A stretch of DNA of 64,000 nt from Rhodococcus sovatensis (lineage in GTDB: Bacteria; Actinomycetota; Actinomycetes; Mycobacteriales; Mycobacteriaceae). Under the pieces are notes generated by a model. The model was not told the origin of the DNA. It was given only the letters and a program-made list of their open reading frames with translations, and searched no databases. Shown here in pieces: positions 16,857-24,987 of the stretch. Positions within the stretch are counted from its first letter, which is position 1. Each line of letters begins with the position of its first letter. Position numbers and translations under genes: made by a program. The DNA lies in NCBI RefSeq assembly GCF_037327425.1, contig NZ_CP147846.1:5951442-6015441 (forward strand). The letters run 5' to 3'.

Positions 16857-18014
16857 ATGGACGAAATGCTGCTTCGGGAGCTCACACCTGCGGTAATCGG
16901 CGTCCTCACCCGTCGCGGTCTCGACTTCGCGTCGGCTGAGGACGCCGTGCAGGAAGCGTTGATCCAGGCAACTCGGACGTGGACGGACGACATGCCGTCG
17001 GACCCGAAGGGCTGGCTGGTCACCGTCGCGTGGCGAAAGTTCCTCGACGGTCACCGTTCCGAGGAGGCCCGACGCGAGCGTGAGTTCCGCACCTGGGCCG
17101 AGCCACCACCGGGGCCGACGGAGAACGCAGACGACACGCTGCAGCTGTTCTTTCTGTGCGCGCATCCCTTGCTGAGCCCGTCGTCGGCGGTCGCGCTGAC
17201 GTTGCGTGCGGTCGCCGGATTGACCACCAAGCAGATCGCCGAGGCGTATCTCGTCCCGGAATCGACAATGGCTCAGCGAATCAGCCGGGCCAAACGTGCT
17301 GTTCGCGATGTGCGGTTCGAGGAGCACGGAGATCTGTCGACTGTGCGACGGGTGTTGTATCTGGTCTTCAACGAGGGCTACACAGGCGATGTCGACCTGG
17401 CGTCGGAGGCGATTCGACTTACCAGGCAGCTGGCAGTCCTGAGCGCGGACGAGGAAACCGCAGGTTTGTTGGCGTTGATGTTGCTGCATCAGGCCAGGCG
17501 GAGTGCACGGACGCGCCCCGACGGCAGTCTGATCCCGCTGGCCGAGCAGGACCGGTCGCGGTGGGACACCACTCTCGTCGCCGAAGGTGTCGACATCCTG
17601 CAGGCAGCGCTTGCACGCGACCGTCTCGGTGAGTTTCAGGTGCATGCCGCGATCGCTGCGCTGCACGCCGACGCACAGCCCGTCGAGGAGACCGACTGGG
17701 TGCAGATCGTGAGCTGGTACGACGAGCTGGTTCGGATCACCGGCAGTGCGGTGGTGCAGTTGAATAGGGCGGTCGCGGTGGGGGAAGCCGATGGCGCAGC
17801 GGCTGGACTGGCCGCTTTGGCGTCCGTCGATCGTAGCGTCCCGAGGTATGCCGCAGCCGCGGCGCACCTGCATGAGAAAGCGGGTGATTCACAAACCGCG
17901 GCAGAGCTTTACGTCGAAGCCGCACGGCTCGCCTCCAGCCTTGCCGAGCGTCACCATCTCACGCTCTGCGCCGCTCGCATCGGTCAGCACAGGCCGGGCA
18001 TCACCGAGTCGTGA
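16857..18014 (+). CDS. ECF42-group RNA polymerase sigma factor
   Basis: The 385-aa protein is much longer than a plain ECF factor. Residues about 1-80 are sigma region 2 (SAEDAVQEALIQATRTW, GWLVTVAWRKFLDGHR) and about 105-165 region 4 (AGLTTKQIAEAYLVPESTMAQRISRAK). A C-terminal domain of about 200 residues has helical repeats and the ECF42-typical stretches SLIPLAEQDRSRWD and QLNRAVAVGEADG. No anti-sigma gene is adjacent, as usual for this group, where the C-terminal extension is thought to regulate. It overlaps the end of lldD by 14 bases on opposite strands. Confidence 0.9.
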   Translation: MDEMLLRELTPAVIGVLTRRGLDFASAEDAVQEALIQATRTWTDDMPSDPKGWLVTVAWRKFLDGHRSEEARREREFRTWAEPPPGPTENADDTLQLFFLCAHPLLSPSSAVALTLRAVAGLTTKQIAEAYLVPESTMAQRISRAKRAVRDVRFEEHGDLSTVRRVLYLVFNEGYTGDVDLASEAIRLTRQLAVLSADEETAGLLALMLLHQARRSARTRPDGSLIPLAEQDRSRWDTTLVAEGVDILQAALARDRLGEFQVHAAIAALHADAQPVEETDWVQIVSWYDELVRITGSAVVQLNRAVAVGEADGAAAGLAALASVDRSVPRYAAAAAHLHEKAGDSQTAAELYVEAARLASSLAERHHLTLCAARIGQHRPGITES

Positions 18015-19245
18015 GCGCCCGCGGGGCAAGCCGAACCAGCTGGGTGACATGCGCCGGAGTGAGTTCCTCGAGCGAACTGACGCCGAGGAGTCGCATCGTC
18101 CTGCTCACCTGCTCACCGACAATCTCGATCATGCGGTTCACCCCGTCCTCCCCGCCTGCCATGAGGCCGTACAGGTAGGCCCGTCCGAGAAGAGTGAAGC
18201 GTGCACCGAGAGCGATTGCAGCTACGACGTCCGCTCCCGACATGATGCCGGTGTCGACATGAATTTCGTACTCGCTGCCGACCTCCTTCACGACCTCGGG
18301 CAGCAAGTGGAAGGGAATGGGCGCTCGATCCAGTTGGCGGCCACCGTGGTTGGAGAGGATGATGCCGTCGACCCCTACATCGACGACCTTCTTAGCGTCG
18401 GCGATGTTCTGGATTCCCTTGACGACGATTTTTCCCGGCCACTGTTCCTTGATCCAGCGCAGGTCGTCGAAATTGACCGTGGGGTCGAACATCGTATCCA
18501 GAAGTTCGCCGACGGTTCCGGACCACTTGTCGAGAGATGCGAACGACAGCGTGTCTGTGGTCAGAAAGTCGTACCACCACCATGGGCGCGGAATGGCGTT
18601 GACGACGGTGCCGAGAGTCAGCTGCGGAGGGATGGAGAAGCCATTTCGTCTGTCACGCAGGCGCGCTCCTGCTACCGGAACATCGACGGTGACGAGAAGT
18701 GTATCGAATCCGGCGTGCGCTGCCCGATCGACGAGCGCCATGGAACGATCACGGTCCTTCCACATGTACAACTGAAACCAATTGCGTCCCGATGGGTTTG
18801 CAGCTTTGACGTCCTCGATGGCGGTAGTGCCCATGGTGGACAACGAAAACGGGATGCCGTGCTTCGCGGCCGCGTGCGCACCTCCGATTTCACCCTCGGT
18901 GTGCATCAGCCGGGTGAAGCCGGTGGGTGCGATACCGAACGGCAGTGCTACCGGAGCGCCGAGAACATCCCACCCGGTCGAGACGTTCGCGACATTGCGC
19001 AGTACCGAGGGCGTGAATTCGATGTCCTCGAATGCCTGACGAGCCCGACGAAGTGAGATTTCGGCTTCGGCGGCGCCTTCGGTGTAGTCGAATGCCGCTC
19101 GTGGAGTGCGTCGTTGCGCGATTTTGCGCAAGTCGTAGACGGTTTGTGCCTTCGCGAGGCGGTTGGCCTTGAAGTCGAAACTCGGTTTCTGGAACTGCAT
19201 AAGCGGTGCGAGATCGCGAATTTTGGGCAGGTGGCGCTGAGTCAT
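18001..19245 (-). CDS. lldD: FMN-dependent L-lactate dehydrogenase, LldD2-like
   Basis: The 414-aa alpha-hydroxyacid oxidising enzyme strongly resembles mycobacterial LldD2 in length and sequence (RRTPRAAFDYTEGAAE, PFGIAPTGFTRLMHTEGE, GIILSNHGGRQLDRAP). The FMN/substrate elements LSNHGGRQLD and DTGIMSGADVVAAIALGA and the catalytic histidine of the SNHGGR motif are present. It oxidises L-lactate, or a related 2-hydroxyacid, to the 2-oxoacid at the membrane face. A perfect GntR-type palindrome lies just upstream, and the preceding genes on this strand are a GntR regulator and a haloacid-dehalogenase-type enzyme. Confidence 0.9.
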   Translation of the reverse strand: MTQRHLPKIRDLAPLMQFQKPSFDFKANRLAKAQTVYDLRKIAQRRTPRAAFDYTEGAAEAEISLRRARQAFEDIEFTPSVLRNVANVSTGWDVLGAPVALPFGIAPTGFTRLMHTEGEIGGAHAAAKHGIPFSLSTMGTTAIEDVKAANPSGRNWFQLYMWKDRDRSMALVDRAAHAGFDTLLVTVDVPVAGARLRDRRNGFSIPPQLTLGTVVNAIPRPWWWYDFLTTDTLSFASLDKWSGTVGELLDTMFDPTVNFDDLRWIKEQWPGKIVVKGIQNIADAKKVVDVGVDGIILSNHGGRQLDRAPIPFHLLPEVVKEVGSEYEIHVDTGIMSGADVVAAIALGARFTLLGRAYLYGLMAGGEDGVNRMIEIVGEQVSRTMRLLGVSSLEELTPAHVTQLVRLAPRALTTR

Positions 19246-19271
19246 CGACGGTCCTCGCTGGTACAGATTCG

Positions 19272-19288
19272 GTGTGGTCTGACCACAC
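19272..19288. promoter_or_regulatory. GntR-type operator before lldD
   Basis: GTGTGGTCTGACCACAC is a perfect 17-bp palindrome about a central T. Its core TGGTCTGACCA fits TNGTNNNACNA, the pattern used by FCD-type GntR proteins including lactate regulators. It lies 27 bases before the lldD start. Confidence 0.7.
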
Positions 19289-19327
19289 TAACGCGGCCGC
19301 TGGCGGTGCCGCAAGACATCGAGGTTT

Positions 19328-19972
19328 TCAGCTCGAACTGTGCCTTGTGAAGTTGGTGACGGCGCCCCCCAAGTGGGCGCGCATCTGCGACCGCGCACGT
19401 TCCAGGTCGCCGGATCGGAGGTCGTCGAGCAACGCGCGGTGCTCGTTCGTCAACTCCTCACGCTGTGGATAGGAGTCCTTGATCTGCGCCAGGCACAGCT
19501 GGATCTCGTCCTGCAGCGTCGAGTAGACCCGGCTCAGTCGAGTACTCCCGACGGCGTCGACGATCGCGACGTGGAACGCGGTGTGGGCCTCGACCCGTCG
19601 GACCCAGTCGGCGGTGTCCGGAAGTTGTTCCATGGCGCTCAACTGCGCCTGTGCCTCGTCGAGCGTCAGGTTGCGCTCGACTATGGCCGATACACATTCG
19701 AGTTCGAGAGGCAGTCGAACGAAGTACAGATCCCGGACGTCCGCGATATCGAGAGCGGGGACGATCAAGGACCGTCCCTCGGACTGCACGGCAAGGTGTC
19801 GAGCTGTGAGCACTTGAAGCGCCGAACGTACCGTCGGTCGGGCTACTCCGAATTTCTCCGACAGTCCGGTCTCGGTGAGCGGAGTTCCAGGCTCGAACTC
19901 GCCGGACAGGATCAGCGTTCGAACTTCGTCGACCAACGCGTCGCGGGTCGACACGGTGTTGAGGGCGCTCAT
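19328..19972 (-). CDS. GntR-family (FCD) regulator, probable lactate-operon repressor
   Basis: The 214-aa protein has an N-terminal winged helix (GTPLTETGLSEKFGVARPTVRSALQVL) and an all-helical FCD domain with metal-site histidines (AHTAFHVAIVDAV, NEHRALLDDL, RAHLGGAV). It lies between a dehalogenase-type gene (overlap ATGA) and lldD, and the palindrome at 19272-19288 stands directly after its stop. It most likely controls lldD, sensing a 2-hydroxyacid. Confidence 0.88.
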   Translation of the reverse strand: MSALNTVSTRDALVDEVRTLILSGEFEPGTPLTETGLSEKFGVARPTVRSALQVLTARHLAVQSEGRSLIVPALDIADVRDLYFVRLPLELECVSAIVERNLTLDEAQAQLSAMEQLPDTADWVRRVEAHTAFHVAIVDAVGSTRLSRVYSTLQDEIQLCLAQIKDSYPQREELTNEHRALLDDLRSGDLERARSQMRAHLGGAVTNFTRHSSS

Positions 19973-20685
19973 CGTGCTTCCTGCGCCGCCTCGGCGAACG
20001 CGCGCATGGACGGGAATTCGAGTGCGTAGGTGAACTCGCCCGTGGGCTCGGGTGTTGCGCCCCAGCCGGATCGATCATGGCGACGGTTGATCCACACCGA
20101 TTCGAGGCCATGGGTTTTCGCAGGAACGTGATCGTGGAACAGGCTCTGGGCGACGTGGAGCAGTCGATCCTTGGGGGTCTGTAGCTCGGTCAGGGTCGCG
20201 TCGAGCGCCTCGAAGTGGTTCGGGGCGGGTTTGTACGCGCCGACGTCCTGGGCGGTGATGATCCGGTCGAATTGCACGTCCAGTCGGGCGTTGCTGCCGG
20301 CGAACCCCGCGTGATGGACGTTGGACAGAATGATGAGCGTGTAGCTCTCGGCGAGCGAGGCGAGTGCGTCATGGCTGTCGGGAAACGCGGGCCAGTCCGG
20401 GACCGAACTTCCCAGTCGCTGTGCCCACTGATCCGACACCGTCACGCCGAGATCCTCGCCGGTGCCGCGAAAGGCGTCGGCGAGGATCTCGGGATACAGC
20501 GCTGTGGGTGAGGAGATCTGGGCCCGTGCTTCGTTGGGCCCATAGGTCGCCAGCAGTTCGTCGTCGCCCAAGGCGAGCCCCACCTCTCGCGCCCACGGCG
20601 CCAACACGGCAGTGATGCCGCTTTCCCAGTCGATGAGGGTGCCGTAGCAATCGAAGCTCAAAGCGTCGTAGGCGGAGAGGTCCAT
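19969..20685 (-). CDS. Haloacid dehalogenase type II (HAD superfamily)
   Basis: The 238-aa HAD hydrolase has the nucleophile loop FDCYGTLIDW near residue 10, motif II in IILSNVHH near 115, and the L-2-haloacid dehalogenase features KPAPNHF and a later acidic segment. Type II enzymes convert (S)-2-haloacids to (R)-2-hydroxyacids; many relatives act on other substrates. Its stop overlaps the GntR start, in an operon that ends with lldD. The start is the ATG at 20685. A CTGTTATACAG palindrome lies 27 bases upstream. Confidence 0.82.
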   Translation of the reverse strand: MDLSAYDALSFDCYGTLIDWESGITAVLAPWAREVGLALGDDELLATYGPNEARAQISSPTALYPEILADAFRGTGEDLGVTVSDQWAQRLGSSVPDWPAFPDSHDALASLAESYTLIILSNVHHAGFAGSNARLDVQFDRIITAQDVGAYKPAPNHFEALDATLTELQTPKDRLLHVAQSLFHDHVPAKTHGLESVWINRRHDRSGWGATPEPTGEFTYALEFPSMRAFAEAAQEAR

Positions 20686-20711
20686 CGTGATCCTGTCGTG
20701 TGGCGGTATGA

Positions 20712-20722
20712 CTGTTATACAG
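20712..20722 (-). promoter_or_regulatory. GntR-like operator before the dehalogenase-type gene
   Basis: CTGTATAACAG, read on the minus strand, is an inverted repeat (CTGT...ACAG) and contains GTATAACAG, also found at 27058-27066 before the MHS transporter gene. It probably belongs to the same GntR regulon. Confidence 0.5.
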
Positions 20723-20740
20723 TAACACCGCAACGACGGT

Positions 20741-20878
20741 TCACTCGTCTTCGGTGAGCTCCGGCGCCAGTTCGCGCGTCGCCATGCCACCGTTCTTGCC
20801 CTCGTCCACTGGGCCGGGGTGCCCGCCCTTCGGTTCGTCGTCGTGCTCGGTGCTGTCGGTCGCTTTGTCGGTTGTCAT
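20741..20878 (-). CDS. Small acidic protein of unknown function
   Basis: This 45-aa frame starts at an ATG (20878) with MTTDKATDSTEHDDEPKGGH and ends APELTEDE. It is hydrophilic and acidic, like the small gene at 11293, but I see no clear ribosome site. It lies between the dehalogenase-type gene and a GntR gene on the same strand. It may be a genuine small protein of the general-stress type or a chance frame. Confidence 0.4.
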   Translation of the reverse strand: MTTDKATDSTEHDDEPKGGHPGPVDEGKNGGMATRELAPELTEDE

Positions 20879-20946
20879 GCGTGGTGAATAGCCGGTGGGC
20901 GGTCGGTTCAACCGCCGAGCGTCGAGAAGATGAGGTCGGTTCCGTG

Positions 20947-21648
20947 TCACCAGCTTGGAATGACGCGCCTGGTAGGTCGAGAGTTGTTGTCCGCGAACAG
21001 GTGCGGGCTTGCTTGTTTGATTCGTTCGACGTCGTCGAACACAGCGCGCAGATGATGGCGCATTGCCCGTTCGGCGGCGTCGAAATCGGCATTCTCGACG
21101 GCGTCGACGATGGCAGTGTGTTGAGCAATGAGTTCCGGGATCGGGCGGGTGTCCCGCAGGCCCAGACGTCGGGCGCGGTCCAAATGGGCCTTCGCGGACT
21201 CCACGGACCTCCAGGCCGCGGAATGCCCGCCGGCCGCCAATAGTGTCTGATGGAATTTCTCGTCGAGTTCGAAGAAGTCCTCCATGCTCAGCCCTGGCTG
21301 GCTCTGGTCCTTCAAATTCGAACGCAGCGCAGCGACGTCGTCCTGTGAACGCGAGGCCACCGCATCTTTCAGGGACGCGATTTCTATGGCCTCGCGTACG
21401 AACTGTGCATCGGCGACTTTGTCCGTGTCGACCCGGGAGACGAAGGTGCCCAGTTGTGGGAACACCTGTACGAGGCCTTCCTCGGCGAGGAGGATGAGCG
21501 ACTCGCGCACCGGTGTACGACTGACCGAGAGGTGTTCGGCCAGTTCGTTCTCGGACAGTGGGCTCCCAGGTGCAAGTTTCAGCGACACGATGCGATGCCG
21601 CAACTCCTTGTAGGCGGCCTCGCGCGCGGTGACTTTTCGGTTGCTCAC
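20947..21648 (-). CDS. GntR-family (FCD) regulator of the sugar-acid operon
   Basis: The 233-aa protein has a winged helix (SLKLAPGSPLSENELAEH, SVSRTPVRESLILLAEEG) and an FCD domain with the expected histidines (DEKFHQTLLAAGGH, AQHTAIVDAV, RHHLRAVF). I place the start at the GTG at 21648, where the family usually begins; an in-frame GTG at 21705 would add 19 residues. It is divergent from the sugar-acid genes, and shared motifs before those genes suggest that it represses them. Confidence 0.85.
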   Translation of the reverse strand: MSNRKVTAREAAYKELRHRIVSLKLAPGSPLSENELAEHLSVSRTPVRESLILLAEEGLVQVFPQLGTFVSRVDTDKVADAQFVREAIEIASLKDAVASRSQDDVAALRSNLKDQSQPGLSMEDFFELDEKFHQTLLAAGGHSAAWRSVESAKAHLDRARRLGLRDTRPIPELIAQHTAIVDAVENADFDAAERAMRHHLRAVFDDVERIKQASPHLFADNNSRPTRRVIPSW

Positions 21649-21727
21649 CGTTGTCAGCGTAGCGGGCGCGGCGACGAGTGACTTGCGTGTACCAGGCGGC
21701 CTCACTTGACGCAGATCACCGAATGAC

Positions 21728-21751
21728 TAGTATGGCAGCACTGGTATTCAA
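21728..21751. promoter_or_regulatory. Two GntR-like half-palindromes before the sugar-acid operon
   Basis: TAGTATGGCAG (21728-21738) and, on the other strand, TTGAATACCAG (21751-21741) resemble the GTAT-N2-CAG motif seen before the MHS transporter and dehalogenase-type genes. They lie in the 137-base gap between the divergent GntR gene and the dehydrogenase. Confidence 0.45.
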
Positions 21752-21785
21752 GAGATCGGTAGCAATGAATTCACGAGGTACTCAC

Positions 21786-22838
21786 ATGGACACGGACGGC
21801 CAGGACCTCGCTGCGATGCTGTATGGGCGTCGAGATCTGCGGATCGAACACATCGAACGAGGCGATGTCGGACCAGACCAGGTCCGCGTCGAGATGCATG
21901 GTGTGAGCCTGTGCGGCTCGGATCTGCACTACTACGCCGATGGCCGAAACGGCAGCAATACCTTGACCCAGCCGACGGTTCTGGGCCATGAAGGGTTCGG
22001 TCGGATCGTCGAGGTCGGTGCCGATATCAATGCCGATCGTGTCGGCGATCGTGTAGCGGTGGAGCCGACCGTTCCTGCACCGCACAGCCCCCTTGGCCTG
22101 CGCGGGCATTACAACGTCGATCCGAGCGTCGTCTGCTTCGGTTCACCCCCGAACAACGGTCTGCTTCGCGGGTCGGTCGTCATGCCTGCGGCATTCGCGC
22201 ATTCGCTGCCGGACGCGGTCACCGATGATGTCGCGGCTTTGATCGAACCGCTGGCCGTCGCTACCTGGGCAGTGTCGCGCGCGGGATCGGTGCTCGGAAA
22301 ACGCATCCTGATCACCGGCGCCGGACCCATCGGGTTGTTGGTCCTGCAGACCGTTCTCGCGCTCGGTGCCCGCGAGGTCACCATCACCGACGTATCGCAG
22401 GCTCGCCTCGACGCTGCGGTCGAACTCGGCGCTACGACGGCCGTGCTGTCCGGGGGAGATGCAATCGAATTCGGGCCGGCAGACACGGCGTTCGACTGTT
22501 CCGGCAACCCGGGCGCGATTGCCGCCGCCGCCCGATCGCTGGGTCCTGCTGGCGTGCTCGCCCTTGTCGGGGTGCCGGGGCGGCAGGAAGCAGAATTCCC
22601 CATCAGCCTCGTTCAGCGATGGGAACTAGACATCAGAGGGTGCTTTCGCTACGGACCCGACGCGTTCGCGCAGGCCATCGGTCTGGCAGCTCGAGGCCGA
22701 GTAGATCTGCATTCGCTCGTCACTTCTCGCTACCCATTGAGCGAATCCGCTGCAGCGCTCGAAGCGGCGCTCAGCGACCCGACCCAGTTGAAGATTGTCA
22801 TCGAGACAGCAGCACAGAATTCAGAGGAAGACCGATGA
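21786..22838 (+). CDS. Zinc-type alcohol/polyol dehydrogenase (possible L-gulonate/L-idonate 5-dehydrogenase)
   Basis: The 350-aa medium-chain dehydrogenase has the catalytic-zinc elements CGSD near residue 40 and GHEGFGRIVEVG near 65, and the Rossmann motif GAGPIGLLVLQ near 180. The structural-zinc lobe with four cysteines is missing: the region PAPHSPLGLRGHYNVD has none of the usual Cys spacing. It heads an operon with ManD, KDG kinase, fructuronate reductase and KDPG aldolase. By context it may oxidise L-gulonate or L-idonate to a keto-acid. The start is the ATG at 21786, behind GAGGT. Confidence 0.8.
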   Translation: MDTDGQDLAAMLYGRRDLRIEHIERGDVGPDQVRVEMHGVSLCGSDLHYYADGRNGSNTLTQPTVLGHEGFGRIVEVGADINADRVGDRVAVEPTVPAPHSPLGLRGHYNVDPSVVCFGSPPNNGLLRGSVVMPAAFAHSLPDAVTDDVAALIEPLAVATWAVSRAGSVLGKRILITGAGPIGLLVLQTVLALGAREVTITDVSQARLDAAVELGATTAVLSGGDAIEFGPADTAFDCSGNPGAIAAAARSLGPAGVLALVGVPGRQEAEFPISLVQRWELDIRGCFRYGPDAFAQAIGLAARGRVDLHSLVTSRYPLSESAAALEAALSDPTQLKIVIETAAQNSEEDR

Positions 22839-24040
22839 AGATCATCGACGCCACCGTCATCGTCACGGCGCCGGGCCGCAACTATGTGACTCTGAAGATC
22901 ACAACGGACGAGGGCATCGTCGGTTGGGGTGACGCCACCTTGAACGGGCGTGAGCTCGCCGTCGCATCGTATCTGCGGGATCACATCGCGCCCTTGTTGA
23001 TCGGCAGAGACGCGCAGCGGATCGAAGACACCTGGCAATACCTGTACAAAGGTGCCTACTGGCGTCGTGGTCCGGTGACGATGACAGCGATAGCAGCAGT
23101 TGATGTCGCACTGTGGGACATCAAGGGCAAGGCCGCGGATATGCCTGTGTACCAGCTACTCGGCGGCGCCGCCCGCGATGGCATCATGGTGTACGGCCAC
23201 GCCAGTGGGACCAGTGTCGACGAGATGCTCGACGACGTCGCCGATCATCTTGCGAAGGGCTACAAAGCCATTCGTGCTCAGTCTGCGATTCCCGGACTCG
23301 ACAAGACCTACGGAATTCCGAAGAATGGTTTCTACGAGCCAGCCTCCGATTCTGCGCCGCAGGAAGACACGTGGGACACCGCGCCGTACTCGAGGTATGC
23401 ACCGGAAATGCTCGGCGCCGTCCGAGAGCGGCATGGCTTCGGTTTTCACCTTCTGCATGACGTCCACCACCGACTCACCCCTATCGAGGCAGGACGACTG
23501 GGTCGTGACCTCGAGGACATGAGGATGTTCTGGATCGAGGATCCGACGCCTGCCGAGGACCAGAGTGCGTACGCGACAATTCGTCAACACACGACTACAC
23601 CTCTCGCTGTCGGTGAGATCTTCAACTCCATCTGGGACTGCCAAGATCTCATCACCAATCGGTGGATCGACTACATTCGAGCCTCGGTCTCGCACGCGGG
23701 GGGCATCACGCACCTCCGTCGGATCTTTTCGCTGGCAGATCTATATGGCGTGAAGTCGGGATCGCATGGCGCTGGCGATCTGTCGCCGGTGTCGCTGGCC
23801 GCAGCGCTCCACGTCGATCTGTCGATCCCGAATTTCGGGGTCCAGGAGTACATGGGGCACGTCTCGCCCACCGAGGACGTGTTCCACACCGACTACACGT
23901 TCTCCGACGGCTTCATGCATCCAGGCAACAAGCCCGGCATCGGTGTGGAGTTCGACGAGGTTGCGGCCGCGAAATACCCGTACAACCCTCGGTACCTACC
24001 CGTCAACCGCCGTCTCGACGGCAGCATGCACGATTGGTGA
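22835..24040 (+). CDS. manD: D-mannonate dehydratase, ManD (enolase superfamily)
   Basis: The 401-aa protein matches the ManD/RspA subgroup of the enolase superfamily in length and landmarks: MKIIDATVIVTAPGRNYV at the N-terminus, KAIRAQSAIPGLDKTYGI in the middle, the metal-ligand strands FHLLHDVHHRLTP and FWIEDPTPAEDQ, and the C-terminal PGIGVEFDE. It dehydrates D-mannonate (low-activity members also take D-gluconate) to 2-keto-3-deoxygluconate. Its ATG overlaps the dehydrogenase stop. Confidence 0.9.
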   Translation: MKIIDATVIVTAPGRNYVTLKITTDEGIVGWGDATLNGRELAVASYLRDHIAPLLIGRDAQRIEDTWQYLYKGAYWRRGPVTMTAIAAVDVALWDIKGKAADMPVYQLLGGAARDGIMVYGHASGTSVDEMLDDVADHLAKGYKAIRAQSAIPGLDKTYGIPKNGFYEPASDSAPQEDTWDTAPYSRYAPEMLGAVRERHGFGFHLLHDVHHRLTPIEAGRLGRDLEDMRMFWIEDPTPAEDQSAYATIRQHTTTPLAVGEIFNSIWDCQDLITNRWIDYIRASVSHAGGITHLRRIFSLADLYGVKSGSHGAGDLSPVSLAAALHVDLSIPNFGVQEYMGHVSPTEDVFHTDYTFSDGFMHPGNKPGIGVEFDEVAAAKYPYNPRYLPVNRRLDGSMHDW

Positions 24041-24987
24041 CACGAATCATGGCCGGTAACCGTAATTTCGATGTCGTTCTGTTGGGCGAACCGCTCATCG
24101 AGATCTCGACGACCGAACCCTTTGCCAATGGAACATCCAGTGTGCTCGGTGTCTCCGGCGATGTTGTCAACGCTGGTGCCGCGGCAGCTGCGGCCGGTGC
24201 TTCTGTCGCGCTGATTGCACGCGTGTCCAACGATGAACTCGGCGACGCTGTGTGCGAACGGATTCGAGAACTCGGTATCGACGACACTTACGTGCGGCGA
24301 GTGGACGGTCAACAAGGGGTCTACTTCCTTCACATCGATCCGAAAGGGCAGCGTCAGTTCTCCTACGCGCGTTCAGGTTCGGTCGGTTCCCAGTTGGATG
24401 TATCCGATGTACCGGTGGACGTCGTGGAGTCGGCCGGCGCGGTGCTCGCAAGTGGAATCACTGTCGCACTGTCCGATTCTGCGCGTAGGGCAGTGCTGTT
24501 CGCGGCACGGAAGGCGTCCACGTTCGTCTACGACCCGAACTTCAGGCCGCGCTTGACCACAGCCGCGCACGCAGCCGACTTCCTACGTGAAATCGCTCCA
24601 CAGTGCGCCGTCGTCGTTCCATCCGCCCCAGGAGAAATCGATGCGCTGCTCGGGATCGAGGAGCCCCTCGCTGCAGCAGCGCAGCTTCGCGATTGGGGTG
24701 CTCGCTCGGTCGCCGTCACTCGCGGGGCCGACGGAGTGACCGTGGTGACCGAGGACGGTGTACATGACCAGCCGTCTGTGCCTGCTCTCGATGTCGTGGA
24801 TCAGACAGGCGCGGGCGACGTGTTCGCCGGAACACTGACCGGCCGACTGGCAGTGGGCGACGATCTCGTCGAAGCCGTCGGACTGGCTGCAAGTGCTGCG
24901 TCGCTCAGTGTCGGTGGTCGCGGCGGTACCGGACTCATCGGGTCGCTGGAACAAGTTAGAGCGCACCGAGACAGCGTCACCGCATGA
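24037..24987 (+). CDS. kdgK: 2-keto-3-deoxygluconate kinase (PfkB family)
   Basis: The 316-aa PfkB-type sugar kinase has the N-terminal glycine-rich region VNAGAAAAAAGASVALIARV and the C-terminal catalytic motif DQTGAGDVFAGTLTG, where the second Asp is the base. It should phosphorylate KDG to KDPG, as its neighbours require. The GTG at 24037 overlaps the manD stop and is taken as start; an ATG at 24049 is possible. Its stop overlaps the start of uxuB. Confidence 0.88.
   Translation: MTRIMAGNRNFDVVLLGEPLIEISTTEPFANGTSSVLGVSGDVVNAGAAAAAAGASVALIARVSNDELGDAVCERIRELGIDDTYVRRVDGQQGVYFLHIDPKGQRQFSYARSGSVGSQLDVSDVPVDVVESAGAVLASGITVALSDSARRAVLFAARKASTFVYDPNFRPRLTTAAHAADFLREIAPQCAVVVPSAPGEIDALLGIEEPLAAAAQLRDWGARSVAVTRGADGVTVVTEDGVHDQPSVPALDVVDQTGAGDVFAGTLTGRLAVGDDLVEAVGLAASAASLSVGGRGGTGLIGSLEQVRAHRDSVTA

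Noticed and set aside
18001..19245. Assignment of the FMN dehydrogenase to mycofactocin maturation (MftD)
   Set aside because: No other mft genes are nearby, and length and motifs fit LldD2-type lactate dehydrogenase better.
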